The position numbers and the translations under genes were made by a program. The notes beneath the pieces were generated by a model. The model made no database searches, was not told the origin of the DNA, and saw only the letters and a program-made list of their open reading frames with translations. Positions 47,916-57,486 of a stretch of 64,000 bases of DNA are shown here, in pieces. Each line of letters begins with the position of its first letter. Position 1 is the first letter of the stretch. Location: contig JABTUF010000001.1 in assembly GCA_015075645.1 (NCBI GenBank), positions 496,001 to 560,000 of the forward strand, read 5' to 3'. The DNA is from Burkholderiales bacterium (GTDB lineage: Bacteria > Pseudomonadota > Gammaproteobacteria > Burkholderiales > Casimicrobiaceae).

Positions 47916-48755
47916 ATGACCATCACGATCGGCATCGACATCGGTTCGGGCGCGGTGAAGAGCGTCCTGTTTCGGAGCGGCGCGGGACGGCCCGAGTGGC
48001 TCGCCAAGCGCTGCGAGCGCATCCGCCGGCGCGATCCGATGACGCTCGCGCAGGAGGGCCGCGACGGCGTCCTCGCGGACGCCGGCCTCTCCGCGGACGA
48101 CGTCGACTACGTGGCGACGACCGGCGAGGGCGAGAACGTCACGTTCGCCACGGGCCACTTCTATTCGATGACCACGCACGCGCGCGGCGGCGTGTACCTC
48201 GACCCGGAGGCGCGCGCGGTGGTCGACATCGGCGCGCTGAACGGCCGCGCGATCTCGATCGACGAGCGCGGCAAGGTGCTCTCGTACAAGATGACGAGCC
48301 AGTGCGCGTCGGGCTCCGGCCAGTTCCTCGAGAACATCGCGCGCTATCTGGGCGTCGCGGTCGAGGAGATCGGCCCGCTGTCGCAGAGCGCGGGGAACCC
48401 GGAGAAGGTCAGCTCGATCTGCGCGGTGCTCGCCGAGACCGACGTCATCAACATGGTCTCGCGCGGGATCGCGACGCCCGACATCCTGAAGGGCATCCAC
48501 CTGTCGATGGCCTCGCGCATCGTGAAGCTGCTCAAGGTCACCGGCGTCAAGGGCGGCACCGCGCTCATGACCGGCGGACTCGCGCTCGACACCGGACTCC
48601 TCGCGGCGATCCGCGAGGAGATGGCGAACGAGAAGGTCGCCGTGAACGCCGTGAGCCACCCCGACTCGATCTACGCCGGCGCGATCGGCGCGGCGCTGTG
48701 GGGCGCGTTCCGCCACCGGAAGCTGCGCGAACTGCAGGAACGCGCAGCCGCGTAG
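47916..48755 (+). CDS. bcrD: benzoyl-CoA reductase subunit D (ATPase/activator)
   Basis: 279 aa ASKHA-fold ATPase resembling the activators of 2-hydroxyacyl-CoA dehydratases. Seen: TIGIDIGSGAVKSVLF, VVDIGALNGRAISID, cluster ligands in MTSQCASGSGQFLENIAR and SSICAVLAETDVI, and LMTGGLALDTGLLAAI. The length fits the family (about 282 aa). Pairs with BcrA. Confidence 0.95.
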   Translation: MTITIGIDIGSGAVKSVLFRSGAGRPEWLAKRCERIRRRDPMTLAQEGRDGVLADAGLSADDVDYVATTGEGENVTFATGHFYSMTTHARGGVYLDPEARAVVDIGALNGRAISIDERGKVLSYKMTSQCASGSGQFLENIARYLGVAVEEIGPLSQSAGNPEKVSSICAVLAETDVINMVSRGIATPDILKGIHLSMASRIVKLLKVTGVKGGTALMTGGLALDTGLLAAIREEMANEKVAVNAVSHPDSIYAGAIGAALWGAFRHRKLRELQERAAA

Positions 48756-48775
48756 CCCCCACTGGAGAATCCGAG

Positions 48776-49021
48776 ATGGCCCTGCTGATCACCGAGAACT
48801 GCACGCTGTGCGACGCCTGCCGGCCGGTCTGCCCGAACGAGGCGATCAGCGTCGGCGACCCGGTCTACGTGATCGACCCGATGAAGTGCACCGAATGCGT
48901 CGGCGCGGAGGACGAGCCGCAGTGCAAGCTCGTGTGCCCCGCCGACTGCATCGTCCAGCATCCGGACTTCGTCGAAACGCCCGACGAGCTGATGGCGAAG
49001 TACGAGTCGCTGCACGGCTGA
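48776..49021 (+). CDS. fdx: 2[4Fe-4S] ferredoxin, electron donor to benzoyl-CoA reductase
   Basis: 81 aa. First cluster Cys9, 12, 15 and 19 (CTLCDACRPVCP); second Cys38, 41, 50 and 54, with an eight-residue insert between the second and third ligands (CTECVGAEDEPQCKLVCP), plus an extra Cys58. This is the Allochromatium-type ferredoxin, known for very low redox potentials. It ends the operon, 20 bp after bcrD, and links KorAB to BcrABCD. Confidence 0.94.
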   Translation: MALLITENCTLCDACRPVCPNEAISVGDPVYVIDPMKCTECVGAEDEPQCKLVCPADCIVQHPDFVETPDELMAKYESLHG

Positions 49022-49049
49022 TCGCGCGAGCGGACCGGGTCCCGGCGCG

Positions 49050-49085
49050 CGGGCGGACGGGTGCGCCGGGCAGACCATCCGCCCG
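49050..49085. terminator. possible hairpin after the bcr operon
   Basis: CGGGCGGA (49050-49057) and TCCGCCCG (49078-49085) form an 8-bp stem with a 20-nt loop between the convergent fdx and hemolysin III-like genes. There is no T tract, so an intrinsic terminator is doubtful. Confidence 0.3.
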
Positions 49086-49151
49086 GGCGGTCGCGGCGAG
49101 ATCGAACGCCCGCGGGGACGTGGGCGTCCGGCCGACGCCGGCCGCCCGGCC

Positions 49152-49790
49152 TCACGCCGCGTAGTGGAGCACCGCGAAGTAGTGGCAGGCCGTGCCCGCC
49201 ACGACGAACAGGTGCCAGACGAAGTGCCCGTAGCGCAGGCGCGAGTCGAGCGTGAAGAACACGACACCGGCCGTGTAGGCGATGCCGCCGGCGGCGAGCA
49301 GCACGAGTCCGCCGGCCGCGACCCGGTCGACGAGCGGCCCGAGCGCGATCAGGACCGACCAGCCCATCGCCAGGTAGAGAGCGGTCGACCACGCCGGATG
49401 GGCCATCCGGTCGAACGCCTTGAGCGTCATGCCGACGACGGCGAGCGACCAGACGATGCCGAACAGCGTCCATCCCCAGGGTCCGTTCAGCGCGCCCAGC
49501 GTGAACGGCGTGTAGGTGCCCGCGATCAGCAGGTAGATCGCGCCGTGGTCGAGCCTGCGCAGCACGCGCTTGGCGCGAGGATGCGGCACCGCGTGGTAGA
49601 GCATCGACGCCGCGTAGAGCAGCACCATCGCCGCCGCGAACACGCTGGCGCCGACGACCGCCGACGCCGAGCCGCCGTTCGCCGCCGCGACGATGGGGAA
49701 CGGCGCCGCCACCGCGGCGGCGACGAGCGCCGCGCCGTGGCTCACGCTGTTGGCGATTTCCTCGCCGAGCGACTGCGCGCGTTCGTCCAT
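49152..49790 (-). CDS. hemolysin III/PAQR-family membrane protein (YqfA-like)
   Basis: 212 aa, seven transmembrane helices. Family marks: GEEIANSVSHGAALV near the N terminus with the conserved His, LYHAVPHPRAKRVLRRLDHGAIYLLIAGTYTPF, and WHLFVVAGTACHYFAV at the C terminus. The three His/Asp residues form a zinc site in PAQR proteins; the physiological role is uncertain. Convergent with the bcr operon and 134 bp from the upstream gene, so perhaps transcribed alone. Confidence 0.88.
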   Translation of the reverse strand: MDERAQSLGEEIANSVSHGAALVAAAVAAPFPIVAAANGGSASAVVGASVFAAAMVLLYAASMLYHAVPHPRAKRVLRRLDHGAIYLLIAGTYTPFTLGALNGPWGWTLFGIVWSLAVVGMTLKAFDRMAHPAWSTALYLAMGWSVLIALGPLVDRVAAGGLVLLAAGGIAYTAGVVFFTLDSRLRYGHFVWHLFVVAGTACHYFAVLHYAA

Positions 49791-49924
49791 GCGCGCATTG
49801 TCGCACGGCGCCTCTCCGCTCCCTGCGGCGCAAGCCGCGCCGGCGCGGCGAGCGCTGCGGTCGTGGTGCGGCCGCGACGCGTTGCCGTCGTTCGCATGCC
49901 GCACCGCGGCCCGCGGGCGAGACA

Positions 49925-50995
49925 TCAGCCCCGCGCCCTGCCCCGCACCACCGCCGTGATCGCGGTCGCGATGAACACCGCGAGCGCGACGCCGTTCGCG
50001 ATGCCTCCGGCCGAGAGCACCCGCTGCGCATCGAGCGCGTCGCCCGCGAGGCGCAGCGCGACGCTCAGGTGCAGCAGCACGAGCGGCGCGTAGAACGCCG
50101 GCCCGTACGGCAGCTTCACGCGCAGCACCGCCGGGACGATCACCGGCGCGTGCCCGAACACCATCGCGAAGACGAAGCCGAGGAAGAACGCGTGCAGCGC
50201 CGCGTCGTACGCCCGCGTTCCCGGCGCGAGCCCGGCCAGCGCCATGACCGCGCCCGCGGTGGCGAGCCACACGTACCCCGACAGCAGGCACACCGCGGTG
50301 AAGCGCGTGAGCCCGCGGTCGCGCACGGTGCGCCGCGCCAGATCGTTCGCCCCCAGCCACACCGCGAGCGCCACGATCGCGACCCCGAGGAACCGTGCGC
50401 CGAGCGGGTGCCAGGCGAGCGCCGAGCCGAGCGCGAGCGCGATCGCGATCGCGACGAATCCCGCGCGGGCGCGCGACGAGCGCGGCAGGAAGCGCGTGAG
50501 TTCGAGCCGCTCGCCGGCGATCGTGAGTGCGAGGAACGCGATCCACCAGGGCACCGCCGGCCCCGGATATCCGCTCACGACCCAGGCGAGATTGCCGACG
50601 GCGAGTGCCACCGCTCCCGCCGCCACCACCCACGTGTGGAGCTCAGGCGAGATGCCGACGAATCGCAGCGACACGATCGAGAACACGATCGCCCCGGCGA
50701 GGGCGAGACCTGCCGCGAGCGACGGTTCGCCGACGAAGAGCGCGATCGCCGAGAGCCCGCTCGCGAGCGGCGCGGCATAGGTCCACAGGCGGCCGGCCGC
50801 CACCGCCCGCTCGAGCGCGATCACTACCCCGAAGAAGCCGGCCGCCATCAGCGGGCCATGCTGCCCCGCGAGCGACGCGGCCCTGGCGTCGACCGCGACG
50901 CCCATCCGCGCGAGCCCGGCGAAGACGCCGGTGACGAGCGCGACGAAACCGAGCGCGAGGAGCGGCAGCCGCGCCCGCGGAGCGAGATCCTTCAT
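49925..50995 (-). CDS. polytopic membrane protein, possibly NnrS-like
   Basis: 356 aa with about 11-12 transmembrane helices. Helix-embedded His residues are notable: GQHGPLMAAGFFGVVIALERAV, ALHAFFLGFVFAMVFGHAPVIVPAVL and LLHLSVALRLAGD. This layout (His in transmembrane segments, 350-400 aa) recalls NnrS-type haem/copper membrane proteins of denitrifiers, but the signature WHAHEM is absent, so the assignment is tentative. Same strand as, and 43 bp downstream of, the tandem GNAT gene. Confidence 0.5.
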   Translation of the reverse strand: MKDLAPRARLPLLALGFVALVTGVFAGLARMGVAVDARAASLAGQHGPLMAAGFFGVVIALERAVAAGRLWTYAAPLASGLSAIALFVGEPSLAAGLALAGAIVFSIVSLRFVGISPELHTWVVAAGAVALAVGNLAWVVSGYPGPAVPWWIAFLALTIAGERLELTRFLPRSSRARAGFVAIAIALALGSALAWHPLGARFLGVAIVALAVWLGANDLARRTVRDRGLTRFTAVCLLSGYVWLATAGAVMALAGLAPGTRAYDAALHAFFLGFVFAMVFGHAPVIVPAVLRVKLPYGPAFYAPLVLLHLSVALRLAGDALDAQRVLSAGGIANGVALAVFIATAITAVVRGRARG

Positions 50996-51038
50996 CGCGC
51001 CATTGTGCCCCGGCGGCCGGGATCGCGCCGCCGACCGC

Positions 51039-52043
51039 TCAAGCCATCGTCCGGACGAACGGGATCCGCTGCGAAGGCGCGAAGCCGACGTCGTAGAGGA
51101 ATCCGAGGAGCCCCAGATCGCGTGGTGCCACGACCGTCTCGATGCGCTCGATGCGCAGCGCCGCGAGATTCAAGCAGAGTTGCGACATGAGCGCGTGCCC
51201 GACGCCCCGGTGCTCGTACTCCCGGTCGACGCCGATGGTGTCGAGCACGGCGGTCGGATCGGTGCGCCCGAAGTCACCGAGGTCCGCGCGCGCCATCGCG
51301 AAGCCGACGATCGCGCCGTCGAGGCGCGCGGCGAGCGACACGCGCACGCCGCTCTCGTCCATCGCCTCGGCGAGCTTGCGGCCGATGTAGCCGGCGCGGT
51401 CGCGGCCGGTCAGCCCGCGGTCGATCCGCACGATTTCGGCGAGGTCGGTCGGCTGCATCGCGCTCACCTCGCAGGTGTCGCGCGCGAGACGCTCGTAGTC
51501 GTTGCCGCCCGGCGCGCCGTAGTCGACCTCGCGCCCCGCGTCGACGAACACCGGGGCATCGACCGGAGCCTCGATCGCCGTCGCGTCGATCGCGCGCTCG
51601 ACCACGTGGTTGGGGGCGAGCACGAAGCCGTGCTCGTCGAACCAGCGCAGCATCGCGTGATCGTTCCAGCGGGCGGCGCTGCGCAACTCGCGGACGCCGC
51701 GCTTGGCGCAGGAGGCCGAGAGCGCGTCGAGCAGGCGGCCGCCGACGTTGCGCCCCTTCGCGTCGGCGCGTACGCCCAGCGTCTCCAGGCGGAGCGCGGG
51801 CGCGGCGCGCCCGAACTCGCCTTCCATCACGCGCCCGAGCATGTAGCCGGCGAGACCCTCGTCGTCGTCGATCGCGACCTGGACGTGCAGGTCGGGCTCG
51901 CGGATCGCGGCCGCCAGCCGCCGCTCGAAGTAGGTGCGGCGCGTGCGGCCCTCGACGCGCGCGTCGATCGCGACGACCGCGTCGAGGTCGGTGCGCGCGA
52001 GCGCGCGGGTGCGGGCTTCTCGAACCGGGGCGATGGAGTCCAT
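51039..52043 (-). CDS. tandem GNAT acetyltransferase (two domains)
   Basis: 334 aa. Two GNAT folds in one chain: the first with LGVRADAKGRNVGGRLLDAL (about 97-116), the second with IGVDREYEHRGVGHALMSQL (about 278-297), both keeping the acetyl-CoA loop pattern. Each resembles RimI-like N-acyltransferases. Substrate unknown. Lies 25 bp downstream of the hemerythrin gene in the long leftward operon. Confidence 0.85.
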   Translation of the reverse strand: MDSIAPVREARTRALARTDLDAVVAIDARVEGRTRRTYFERRLAAAIREPDLHVQVAIDDDEGLAGYMLGRVMEGEFGRAAPALRLETLGVRADAKGRNVGGRLLDALSASCAKRGVRELRSAARWNDHAMLRWFDEHGFVLAPNHVVERAIDATAIEAPVDAPVFVDAGREVDYGAPGGNDYERLARDTCEVSAMQPTDLAEIVRIDRGLTGRDRAGYIGRKLAEAMDESGVRVSLAARLDGAIVGFAMARADLGDFGRTDPTAVLDTIGVDREYEHRGVGHALMSQLCLNLAALRIERIETVVAPRDLGLLGFLYDVGFAPSQRIPFVRTMA

Positions 52044-52068
52044 CGGGTCGTCTCCTTGGGAACGCGGA

Positions 52069-52539
52069 TCAGGCCGACGCGAGCGCGAACGACAGCGCGC
52101 GGTCGGTCTCGTCGTCGAGCATGTCGTCCAGCACCGGCAGCAGCGCCATCGACTCCTTCTGGATGTGCGCGACCTGCCGTTCGACGAGTTCGAGGGCGAG
52201 CCGGCGAAACGCGTCGCGCGCCGGCGCCGTGGCGCGCGCCCCGGGCGGGACCAGCGGCCCCAGTTCGGCCACGACCTCGCGGATCGCCCCGTGCTCCTCC
52301 TCGAGCAGCGCGGCGATGTCGCCCTCGCCGGACTCGGCGAGTCGCGGGAAGATCTCGCGTTCCTCGATCTCGAAGTGGTGCCCGACCTCGACATCGAGAT
52401 GGCGCGCGAGCGCGCCGGCGAGACGCGCGAGCGCGTCGTCGTCGCCCGCGGCCACCGCCTGCTCGAGCTTGCCGTAGAGGGCGAGCGCGGCGCGGTGCTC
52501 GTCGTCGAGGGCCTGCGGTGTCTGGTGTCGGAAGGTCAT
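52069..52539 (-). CDS. hemerythrin-like (HHE) protein
   Basis: 156 aa from the ATG at 52539. Four-helix HHE domain: DDEHRAALALYGKLE, LARHLDVEVGHHFEIEEREIFPRL, LLEEEHGAIREVV and HIQKESMALLPVLDD supply His and Glu ligands for a di-iron centre that binds oxygen or nitric oxide. Preceded by the DUF2249 and large membrane-protein genes; DUF2249 and HHE genes are frequent neighbours in denitrifiers. Confidence 0.87.
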   Translation of the reverse strand: MTFRHQTPQALDDEHRAALALYGKLEQAVAAGDDDALARLAGALARHLDVEVGHHFEIEEREIFPRLAESGEGDIAALLEEEHGAIREVVAELGPLVPPGARATAPARDAFRRLALELVERQVAHIQKESMALLPVLDDMLDDETDRALSFALASA

Positions 52540-52579
52540 GGCGTCGGGGCGCGCGAGCGCGGTCGGGGGAAGGGTGGCG

Positions 52580-53881
52580 TCATCGGGCGGCCTGCGGCGA
52601 ACCGTTGCCGCCCGAGGCGGCGCGCGCGGCACCCACCGCCTTCGCGAAGAACACGGCGAACGCGCAGGCACCCGCGGCGCCCGCGATGCAGGCGGCGCGG
52701 GCGAGCGTGCCGCTGTCGACGATGATCGCGAGCGCGAGCAGCGCGAGCGCGGAGAGGTGCAGGCAGAGGTGGATGCGCAATGCGCGCTCGTCGGTCAGCG
52801 ACGACGGCGTCGGCGGCCGGCGGCGCCCGCGCGCCGCGTGCATCGATGCGAGGAACGGAACGATGCGCTGCAGGACTCCGAGGACGAACGACAGCAGCCA
52901 GCCGGCGATGAGCGTCGCGCCGAACAGCGTCGCGAGCCGCGACCACGGCACCTCCAACGCGAGGGCGAGCGCGAGTACGAGGCTCGCGACGAGCGCCACC
53001 CAGGCGTGACGGATCAGCCGGAACCCGGTGCCGAGTTCGCGGCGCAGGCCGCGCGCGATCGCCTCGTGCATCAACTGGACGTGGAGGATCGCGGCCACCG
53101 CGCCGAAGCCCGCGGCGGCGATGCCGAGCACTTCCGGCAGCACACCCAGCGCCGCCAGGACACCGAGCGCCAGCGCGGCGGTCGCGAGGCCGAACGACGC
53201 CCAGCCGCGGTGCGCCGCCGGGGCCTCCGAGAGCGTGAACATCGGGACGAGCACGTAGGAGAGCCCGAGCGCGAGCATGCCCATGAAACCGTAGCCGGCG
53301 AGCGCAACGTGCAGCGGCACGAGCGAGCCCCGATCGACGGCGAAGCCCGACGTGTACACACCGACGAGCGCGAGCGCCAGGACGAGCGTCGCGGCGAGCG
53401 ACGCGGCCGCCACCGTGCCGTGCGCGATGACGAGCGGCATGCCGCGCGCGCCGGAGAGATTGAGCGCGAACAATGCGACGAATCCGACGAGCGCGAAGGC
53501 CACCGCGATCGCCCCCGCGCCGAGCAAGGCCGTCGATGGAAATCCCATGCCGACGACGATCGCGGCGACGCCCGGCACGTAGGTCCAGAACACCGCGCCG
53601 ATGAGCCGCGCGTGCGCGATCGGCCGGCGCGTGGCCACCGGGAAGAGCTGCAGGCTCGCGCCGATCGCGGTCATCGCCAGCACGCCCAGCGTGACGGCGT
53701 GCAGCGCGGCGAGCGACCAGCCGAGCCCGCCCCGGAATGCCGGCAGCGCTTCCGCGCCCGCCAGCGCGGCGAGCCACGCGACGAGGTGGAACGCGACCGC
53801 CGCCCCGAAGAACCGGAACGGGACCGCGAACGGCAGCAGGCGTCCGGGAGCGCCCGCGAGGAAGGTGGCGCCGAGCGTCAT
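52580..53881 (-). CDS. 12-helix membrane protein with helix-embedded histidines
   Basis: 433 aa, about 12 transmembrane helices. His residues sit inside helices: LAALHAVTLGVLAMTAIGASLQLFPV, VIAHGTVAAASLAATL, VPLHVALAGYGFMGMLALGLSYVLVPMF and ILHVQLMHEAIARG, reminiscent of haem-copper-oxidase-like or NnrS-like proteins. I cannot assign it to a named family. The start overlaps the DUF2249 stop (ATGA), tying it to hcrCAB. A haem or oxygen/NO-related role is inference. Confidence 0.55.
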   Translation of the reverse strand: MTLGATFLAGAPGRLLPFAVPFRFFGAAVAFHLVAWLAALAGAEALPAFRGGLGWSLAALHAVTLGVLAMTAIGASLQLFPVATRRPIAHARLIGAVFWTYVPGVAAIVVGMGFPSTALLGAGAIAVAFALVGFVALFALNLSGARGMPLVIAHGTVAAASLAATLVLALALVGVYTSGFAVDRGSLVPLHVALAGYGFMGMLALGLSYVLVPMFTLSEAPAAHRGWASFGLATAALALGVLAALGVLPEVLGIAAAGFGAVAAILHVQLMHEAIARGLRRELGTGFRLIRHAWVALVASLVLALALALEVPWSRLATLFGATLIAGWLLSFVLGVLQRIVPFLASMHAARGRRRPPTPSSLTDERALRIHLCLHLSALALLALAIIVDSGTLARAACIAGAAGACAFAVFFAKAVGAARAASGGNGSPQAAR

Positions 53882-54141
53882 GGGCGCGCCCGCTCGATCG
53901 CGAGGCGCACTTCGCCCGGTTCACCGTCGACCTGCCGCGCCTCGAAGCCGCGCTCGGCGAGTTCGGGATACAGGAACACCGGATCGCGGTCGAGGTGGAC
54001 GACGAACGCGTCGCCCGCTTCGCCGCGCTCGATCAGCGACAGGATCGCGACCATCGGACCCGGCGGCGCCATGCCGCGCGCGTCGAGGTGCAGGCCGTCG
54101 GCGGCGTGGTAGATGCGCGGCACCGGACCCGGTCCGTTCAT
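53878..54141 (-). CDS. DUF2249 small protein
   Basis: 87 aa, with LHLDARGMAPPGPMVAILSLIERG and FLYPELAERGFEARQVDGEPGEVRL matching the DUF2249 pattern (a TusA-like fold). Function unknown; often beside hemerythrin and nitric-oxide genes. The ATG overlaps the hcrB stop and its own stop overlaps the next start (both ATGA), so it is tightly coupled to 4-hydroxybenzoyl-CoA reductase expression. Confidence 0.75.
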   Translation of the reverse strand: MNGPGPVPRIYHAADGLHLDARGMAPPGPMVAILSLIERGEAGDAFVVHLDRDPVFLYPELAERGFEARQVDGEPGEVRLAIERARP

Positions 54142-55133
54142 CGCCCGACCGACGCCTCGCCGGAGGCGAGTTCGCGCACGAGCCGCTGCGCATGCACGGC
54201 CGCGACCTGCCGGCGCCAGTGCGCCGAGGCGAGCGTCGTGCGCATCGGCGAGCACTGCTTCTGCACCGCCTTGCCGATGGCGTCGAGCAGCGCGTCGTCG
54301 ACGTTGCGCCCGGTCCACGCCGCACACCCGTCGAGCCGGAACGGGCGCGAGGCCGCGCCGGTCACCGCGATGTCGAGCCGCTCGATCGTGCCACCCCGGG
54401 CGGCGAGGCGCACCGCGACGCCGGCGAGCGGGAAGTCGATCGCCCCGCGCATCCTCGCCTTGCGGTAGGCGCTCTTCGCGCCGCGCGGCTGCGCCGGCAC
54501 GACGACGGCCACGATCAGTTCGGCGGTCTCGAGCGCGAGATGGGCGCGCCCGTCGTCGCGGTAGAGGTCCTCGAGCGCGATCGTGCGCGTGCCGTTGCGA
54601 CCGGCGATCTCGACCGACGCACCGCACGCGATCAGCGCCGGGGCGAGGTCGCCCGCGAATGCCGCATGGCAGCGGTTCCCTTGCGGCGCGACGTGGCAGA
54701 CGTCGCCGCCCCGCTTCAGGCAATACCCGTTGGAGCGCCGCCACCACTCGCTCTGGTTGTAGTAGACGCAGCGCGTGTCGACGCACAGGTTGCCGCCGAC
54801 GGTCGCGACGCCGCGATGCCCCGGCGCCGCGATCGACGCGGCCGCCTGCGCGACCGCGGGCAGCGATGCCGCGACGCGCGGATCGGTCGCGAGGCGCGCG
54901 AGCGTGACGCCCGCGCCGATGCGGGCGCCCGCGGCGTACACGTCGAGCGCGCCGGCGCCTTCGAGGCGCGACACGTCGACCAGCACGCCGGGCGCATCGA
55001 GGCCGTGGCGAAGGTTGGGCACGAGGTCGGTGCCGCCGGCGATCGGGCGCGCCGACGGCGTCGCCGCGAGCACCTCGATCGCGCGGGCGAGCGAGGTCGT
55101 GCGCTCGAGTTCGAATGCCGGCAGGCGTTCCAT
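54138..55133 (-). CDS. hcrB: 4-hydroxybenzoyl-CoA reductase, FAD/[4Fe-4S] beta subunit
   Basis: 331 aa. FAD site IAGGTDLVPNLRHG and ATVGGNLCVDTRC. A loop with Cys in VDTRCVYYNQ, NGYCLKRGG, DVCHVAP and GNRCHAAF (about residues 119-160) is diagnostic: among xanthine-oxidase-family FAD subunits this extra [4Fe-4S] loop is known from 4-hydroxybenzoyl-CoA reductase, where it permits reductive dehydroxylation. So the operon encodes that enzyme, not an ordinary hydroxylase. Gap to hcrA 1 bp. Confidence 0.92.
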   Translation of the reverse strand: MERLPAFELERTTSLARAIEVLAATPSARPIAGGTDLVPNLRHGLDAPGVLVDVSRLEGAGALDVYAAGARIGAGVTLARLATDPRVAASLPAVAQAAASIAAPGHRGVATVGGNLCVDTRCVYYNQSEWWRRSNGYCLKRGGDVCHVAPQGNRCHAAFAGDLAPALIACGASVEIAGRNGTRTIALEDLYRDDGRAHLALETAELIVAVVVPAQPRGAKSAYRKARMRGAIDFPLAGVAVRLAARGGTIERLDIAVTGAASRPFRLDGCAAWTGRNVDDALLDAIGKAVQKQCSPMRTTLASAHWRRQVAAVHAQRLVRELASGEASVGR

Positions 55134-55134
55134 G

Positions 55135-57486
55135 TCAGGACGCCCCTGTCGGCGCGGACGCCTTCGCACGCGCGAGCCGCTCGGCGCGCCGCCGCGCGAC
55201 GATCGCCTCGAGCACGCGGTCGGCCGTGACCGGCAGCGCGTCGAAGTGCAACCCGGTCGCGTCGGCGATCGCGTTGGTGAGCGCCGGCAGGAACGCGGAG
55301 AGCGAACCCTCGCCCGCCTCCTTCGCGCCGAACGGCCCGTTGGGATCGGGCGCCTCGACGATCGAAGTGTCGATCGGCGGCGATTCGACGATCGTCGGGA
55401 ACCGGTAGTCGAGGAAGTTCGCGCGGGCATGCAGACCGTCGAGGTACTGCGTCTCCTCCCCGAGCGCCTGGCCCATCCCCATCCACACCGAGCCCTGCAC
55501 CTGCCCTTCGACCGCGAGCGGATTGATCGCGCGCCCGCAGTCGTGCGCGACCCACACGTTCTCGACCCGTACCTCCCCGGTGCCCTCGTCGACCTCGACC
55601 TCGACCACGATCGCCGCGTACGAGAAGCCCGCCGTCGATCCGACCGCCGCGCCTCGGAAGTTCCCGCCCTGCGTCTCGGGAGGCGTCGACCACGTGCCCT
55701 TGACCGTGATCGTGCCGGTGTCGCGCAGCGCCTCGGCGACGACCTCGCGGTAGTCGAGCCCGCGGTCGGTGCCGGCGACGCTGCAGCGCTCGCCCTCCCA
55801 CTCGATGTCGGCCGGGCTCACCTCGAGCCGCTTCGCCGCCGCGGCGACCAGCACGCGCTTCATCTCGTCGCCGGCGCGGATCGCCGCGTTGCCGACCATG
55901 AACGACACGCGCGAGCTGTACGAGCCGTTGTCCTTCGGCGTCACCACGCTGTCGTTCGCGAACACGGTGAAGCGCGACATCGGCAGCCGCAGCACCTCGG
56001 CCACCGCCTGCGAGATCAGCGTCGAACTGCCCTGCCCGATGTCCGCCGCCCCGGTGAGCACGGTGATGCCGCCGTCGAAGTCGAGCTTGAGGTTGATCAC
56101 CGCGTGCGGCTCGCCGGTCCAGTTCACCGGCTTCGCGGACCCCGACACGTAGTGCGAGCAGGCCATGCCGAGGCCCCGGCCGCGCGCGAGCTTCCCCTTG
56201 CGTTCGCGCCAGCGCGAGCGGCGCTCGACGATGTCGAGGCATTGGTCGAGGCCGCAGGAGTTCACCTGCAGGTCGTTGATCGTCCGGTGCGGCGCAGTGA
56301 TCAGGTTCGCGCGGCGGACCGCGAACGGATCGAGGCCGAGTTCCGCGGCCATCCGGTCGAGCGTCGCCTCGAACGCGTGCCGCACGTCCACCGTGCCGTG
56401 GCCGCGCATCGCACCGTTGGGCGGCGTGTTCGCGTAGACGCGGAAGCCGCGGTAGCGCGACGCCGGCACGCGGTAGATCGCGTGCAGCAGCGCTCCCGCG
56501 TAGAGGATCGTGACGAGCCCGTAGCCCGCGTAGGCGCCGCCGCGCTGGATCACCTCCGCCTCGACCGCCGTGATCGCGCCGTCCTGCGCCAGCCCGATCT
56601 TCATCCGCACGTCGGTCTCGGGCCGCCCGCGGTGGGTGACGAAGGTCTCCTCGCGCGAGAGCTCGAGGCGCACCGTGCCGCCGGCCGCCCGCGCGAGCAG
56701 CGCCGCGATGATCTCGAAGTTCAGTGTCTCGGTGCGGTGGCCGAAGCCGCCGCCGACGAACGGCTTGACGACACGCACCGCCGACTCGTCGAGTTCGAGG
56801 CACCGGGCGAGCGCCAGGTGCACGTAGTAGGGCACCTGAGTCACCGAATGCAGCGTGAGCCGCCCGCGTTCCGCGTCCCACTGCGCGAGGGCGGCGTTCG
56901 GCTCCATCATCGCGTGGTTGACCTCCGCGTAGCGGTAGTCGAACTCGCGCACCAGCACCGCGGCCGCGAAGCCGCCGTCCACGTCGCCGAACGCCTGCTC
57001 GACCGCGCGCTCGATGTTGCCGGGCTTGCCGTCGTGCAGCTGCACCGCGCCCTCGGCGCGCGCGGAGCGCGCGTCGAACACCGCCGGGAGTTCCTCGAGG
57101 TCGAGCTCGATCGCCGCGAGCGCCGCCCGCGCGGTGGCGTCGTCGTCGGCCGCGACCGCGGCCACCGGCTCGCCGCGGTAGCGGACCTTCCCGCGCGCGA
57201 GCGGGTACTCGTTCTGCGCGATCGGGATGACGCCGTAGGCGATCGGGCAGTCGTCCGCGGTGACGACCGCACGCACGCCGGGCATCGCGCGCGCGCGCGT
57301 CGTGTCGATGCCGCGGATCCGCGCGTGCGCGGACGGACTGCGCAGGATCGCGCCGACGAGCGCGCCGCGCGGCGCGAGGTCCGCCGTGTAGCGCGCCGCG
57401 CCGGTCACCTTCTCGATGCCGTCGACGAGCGGCAGGCGGACGCCGACCGCCTTCGCCGCGGGCGCGCTCTTCGGGCCGGGAATCAC
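55135..57486 (-). CDS. hcrA: 4-hydroxybenzoyl-CoA reductase, molybdenum alpha subunit
   Basis: 783 aa from the GTG at 57486, which overlaps the hcrC stop (GTGA). Molybdopterin-cytosine-dinucleotide subunit of the xanthine oxidase family: [61 protein letters not shown] and the catalytic-Glu segment [13 protein letters not shown]. Removes the para-hydroxyl of 4-hydroxybenzoyl-CoA with electrons from ferredoxin to give benzoyl-CoA. Confidence 0.94.
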   Translation of the reverse strand: MIPGPKSAPAAKAVGVRLPLVDGIEKVTGAARYTADLAPRGALVGAILRSPSAHARIRGIDTTRARAMPGVRAVVTADDCPIAYGVIPIAQNEYPLARGKVRYRGEPVAAVAADDDATARAALAAIELDLEELPAVFDARSARAEGAVQLHDGKPGNIERAVEQAFGDVDGGFAAAVLVREFDYRYAEVNHAMMEPNAALAQWDAERGRLTLHSVTQVPYYVHLALARCLELDESAVRVVKPFVGGGFGHRTETLNFEIIAALLARAAGGTVRLELSREETFVTHRGRPETDVRMKIGLAQDGAITAVEAEVIQRGGAYAGYGLVTILYAGALLHAIYRVPASRYRGFRVYANTPPNGAMRGHGTVDVRHAFEATLDRMAAELGLDPFAVRRANLITAPHRTINDLQVNSCGLDQCLDIVERRSRWRERKGKLARGRGLGMACSHYVSGSAKPVNWTGEPHAVINLKLDFDGGITVLTGAADIGQGSSTLISQAVAEVLRLPMSRFTVFANDSVVTPKDNGSYSSRVSFMVGNAAIRAGDEMKRVLVAAAAKRLEVSPADIEWEGERCSVAGTDRGLDYREVVAEALRDTGTITVKGTWSTPPETQGGNFRGAAVGSTAGFSYAAIVVEVEVDEGTGEVRVENVWVAHDCGRAINPLAVEGQVQGSVWMGMGQALGEETQYLDGLHARANFLDYRFPTIVESPPIDTSIVEAPDPNGPFGAKEAGEGSLSAFLPALTNAIADATGLHFDALPVTADRVLEAIVARRRAERLARAKASAPTGAS

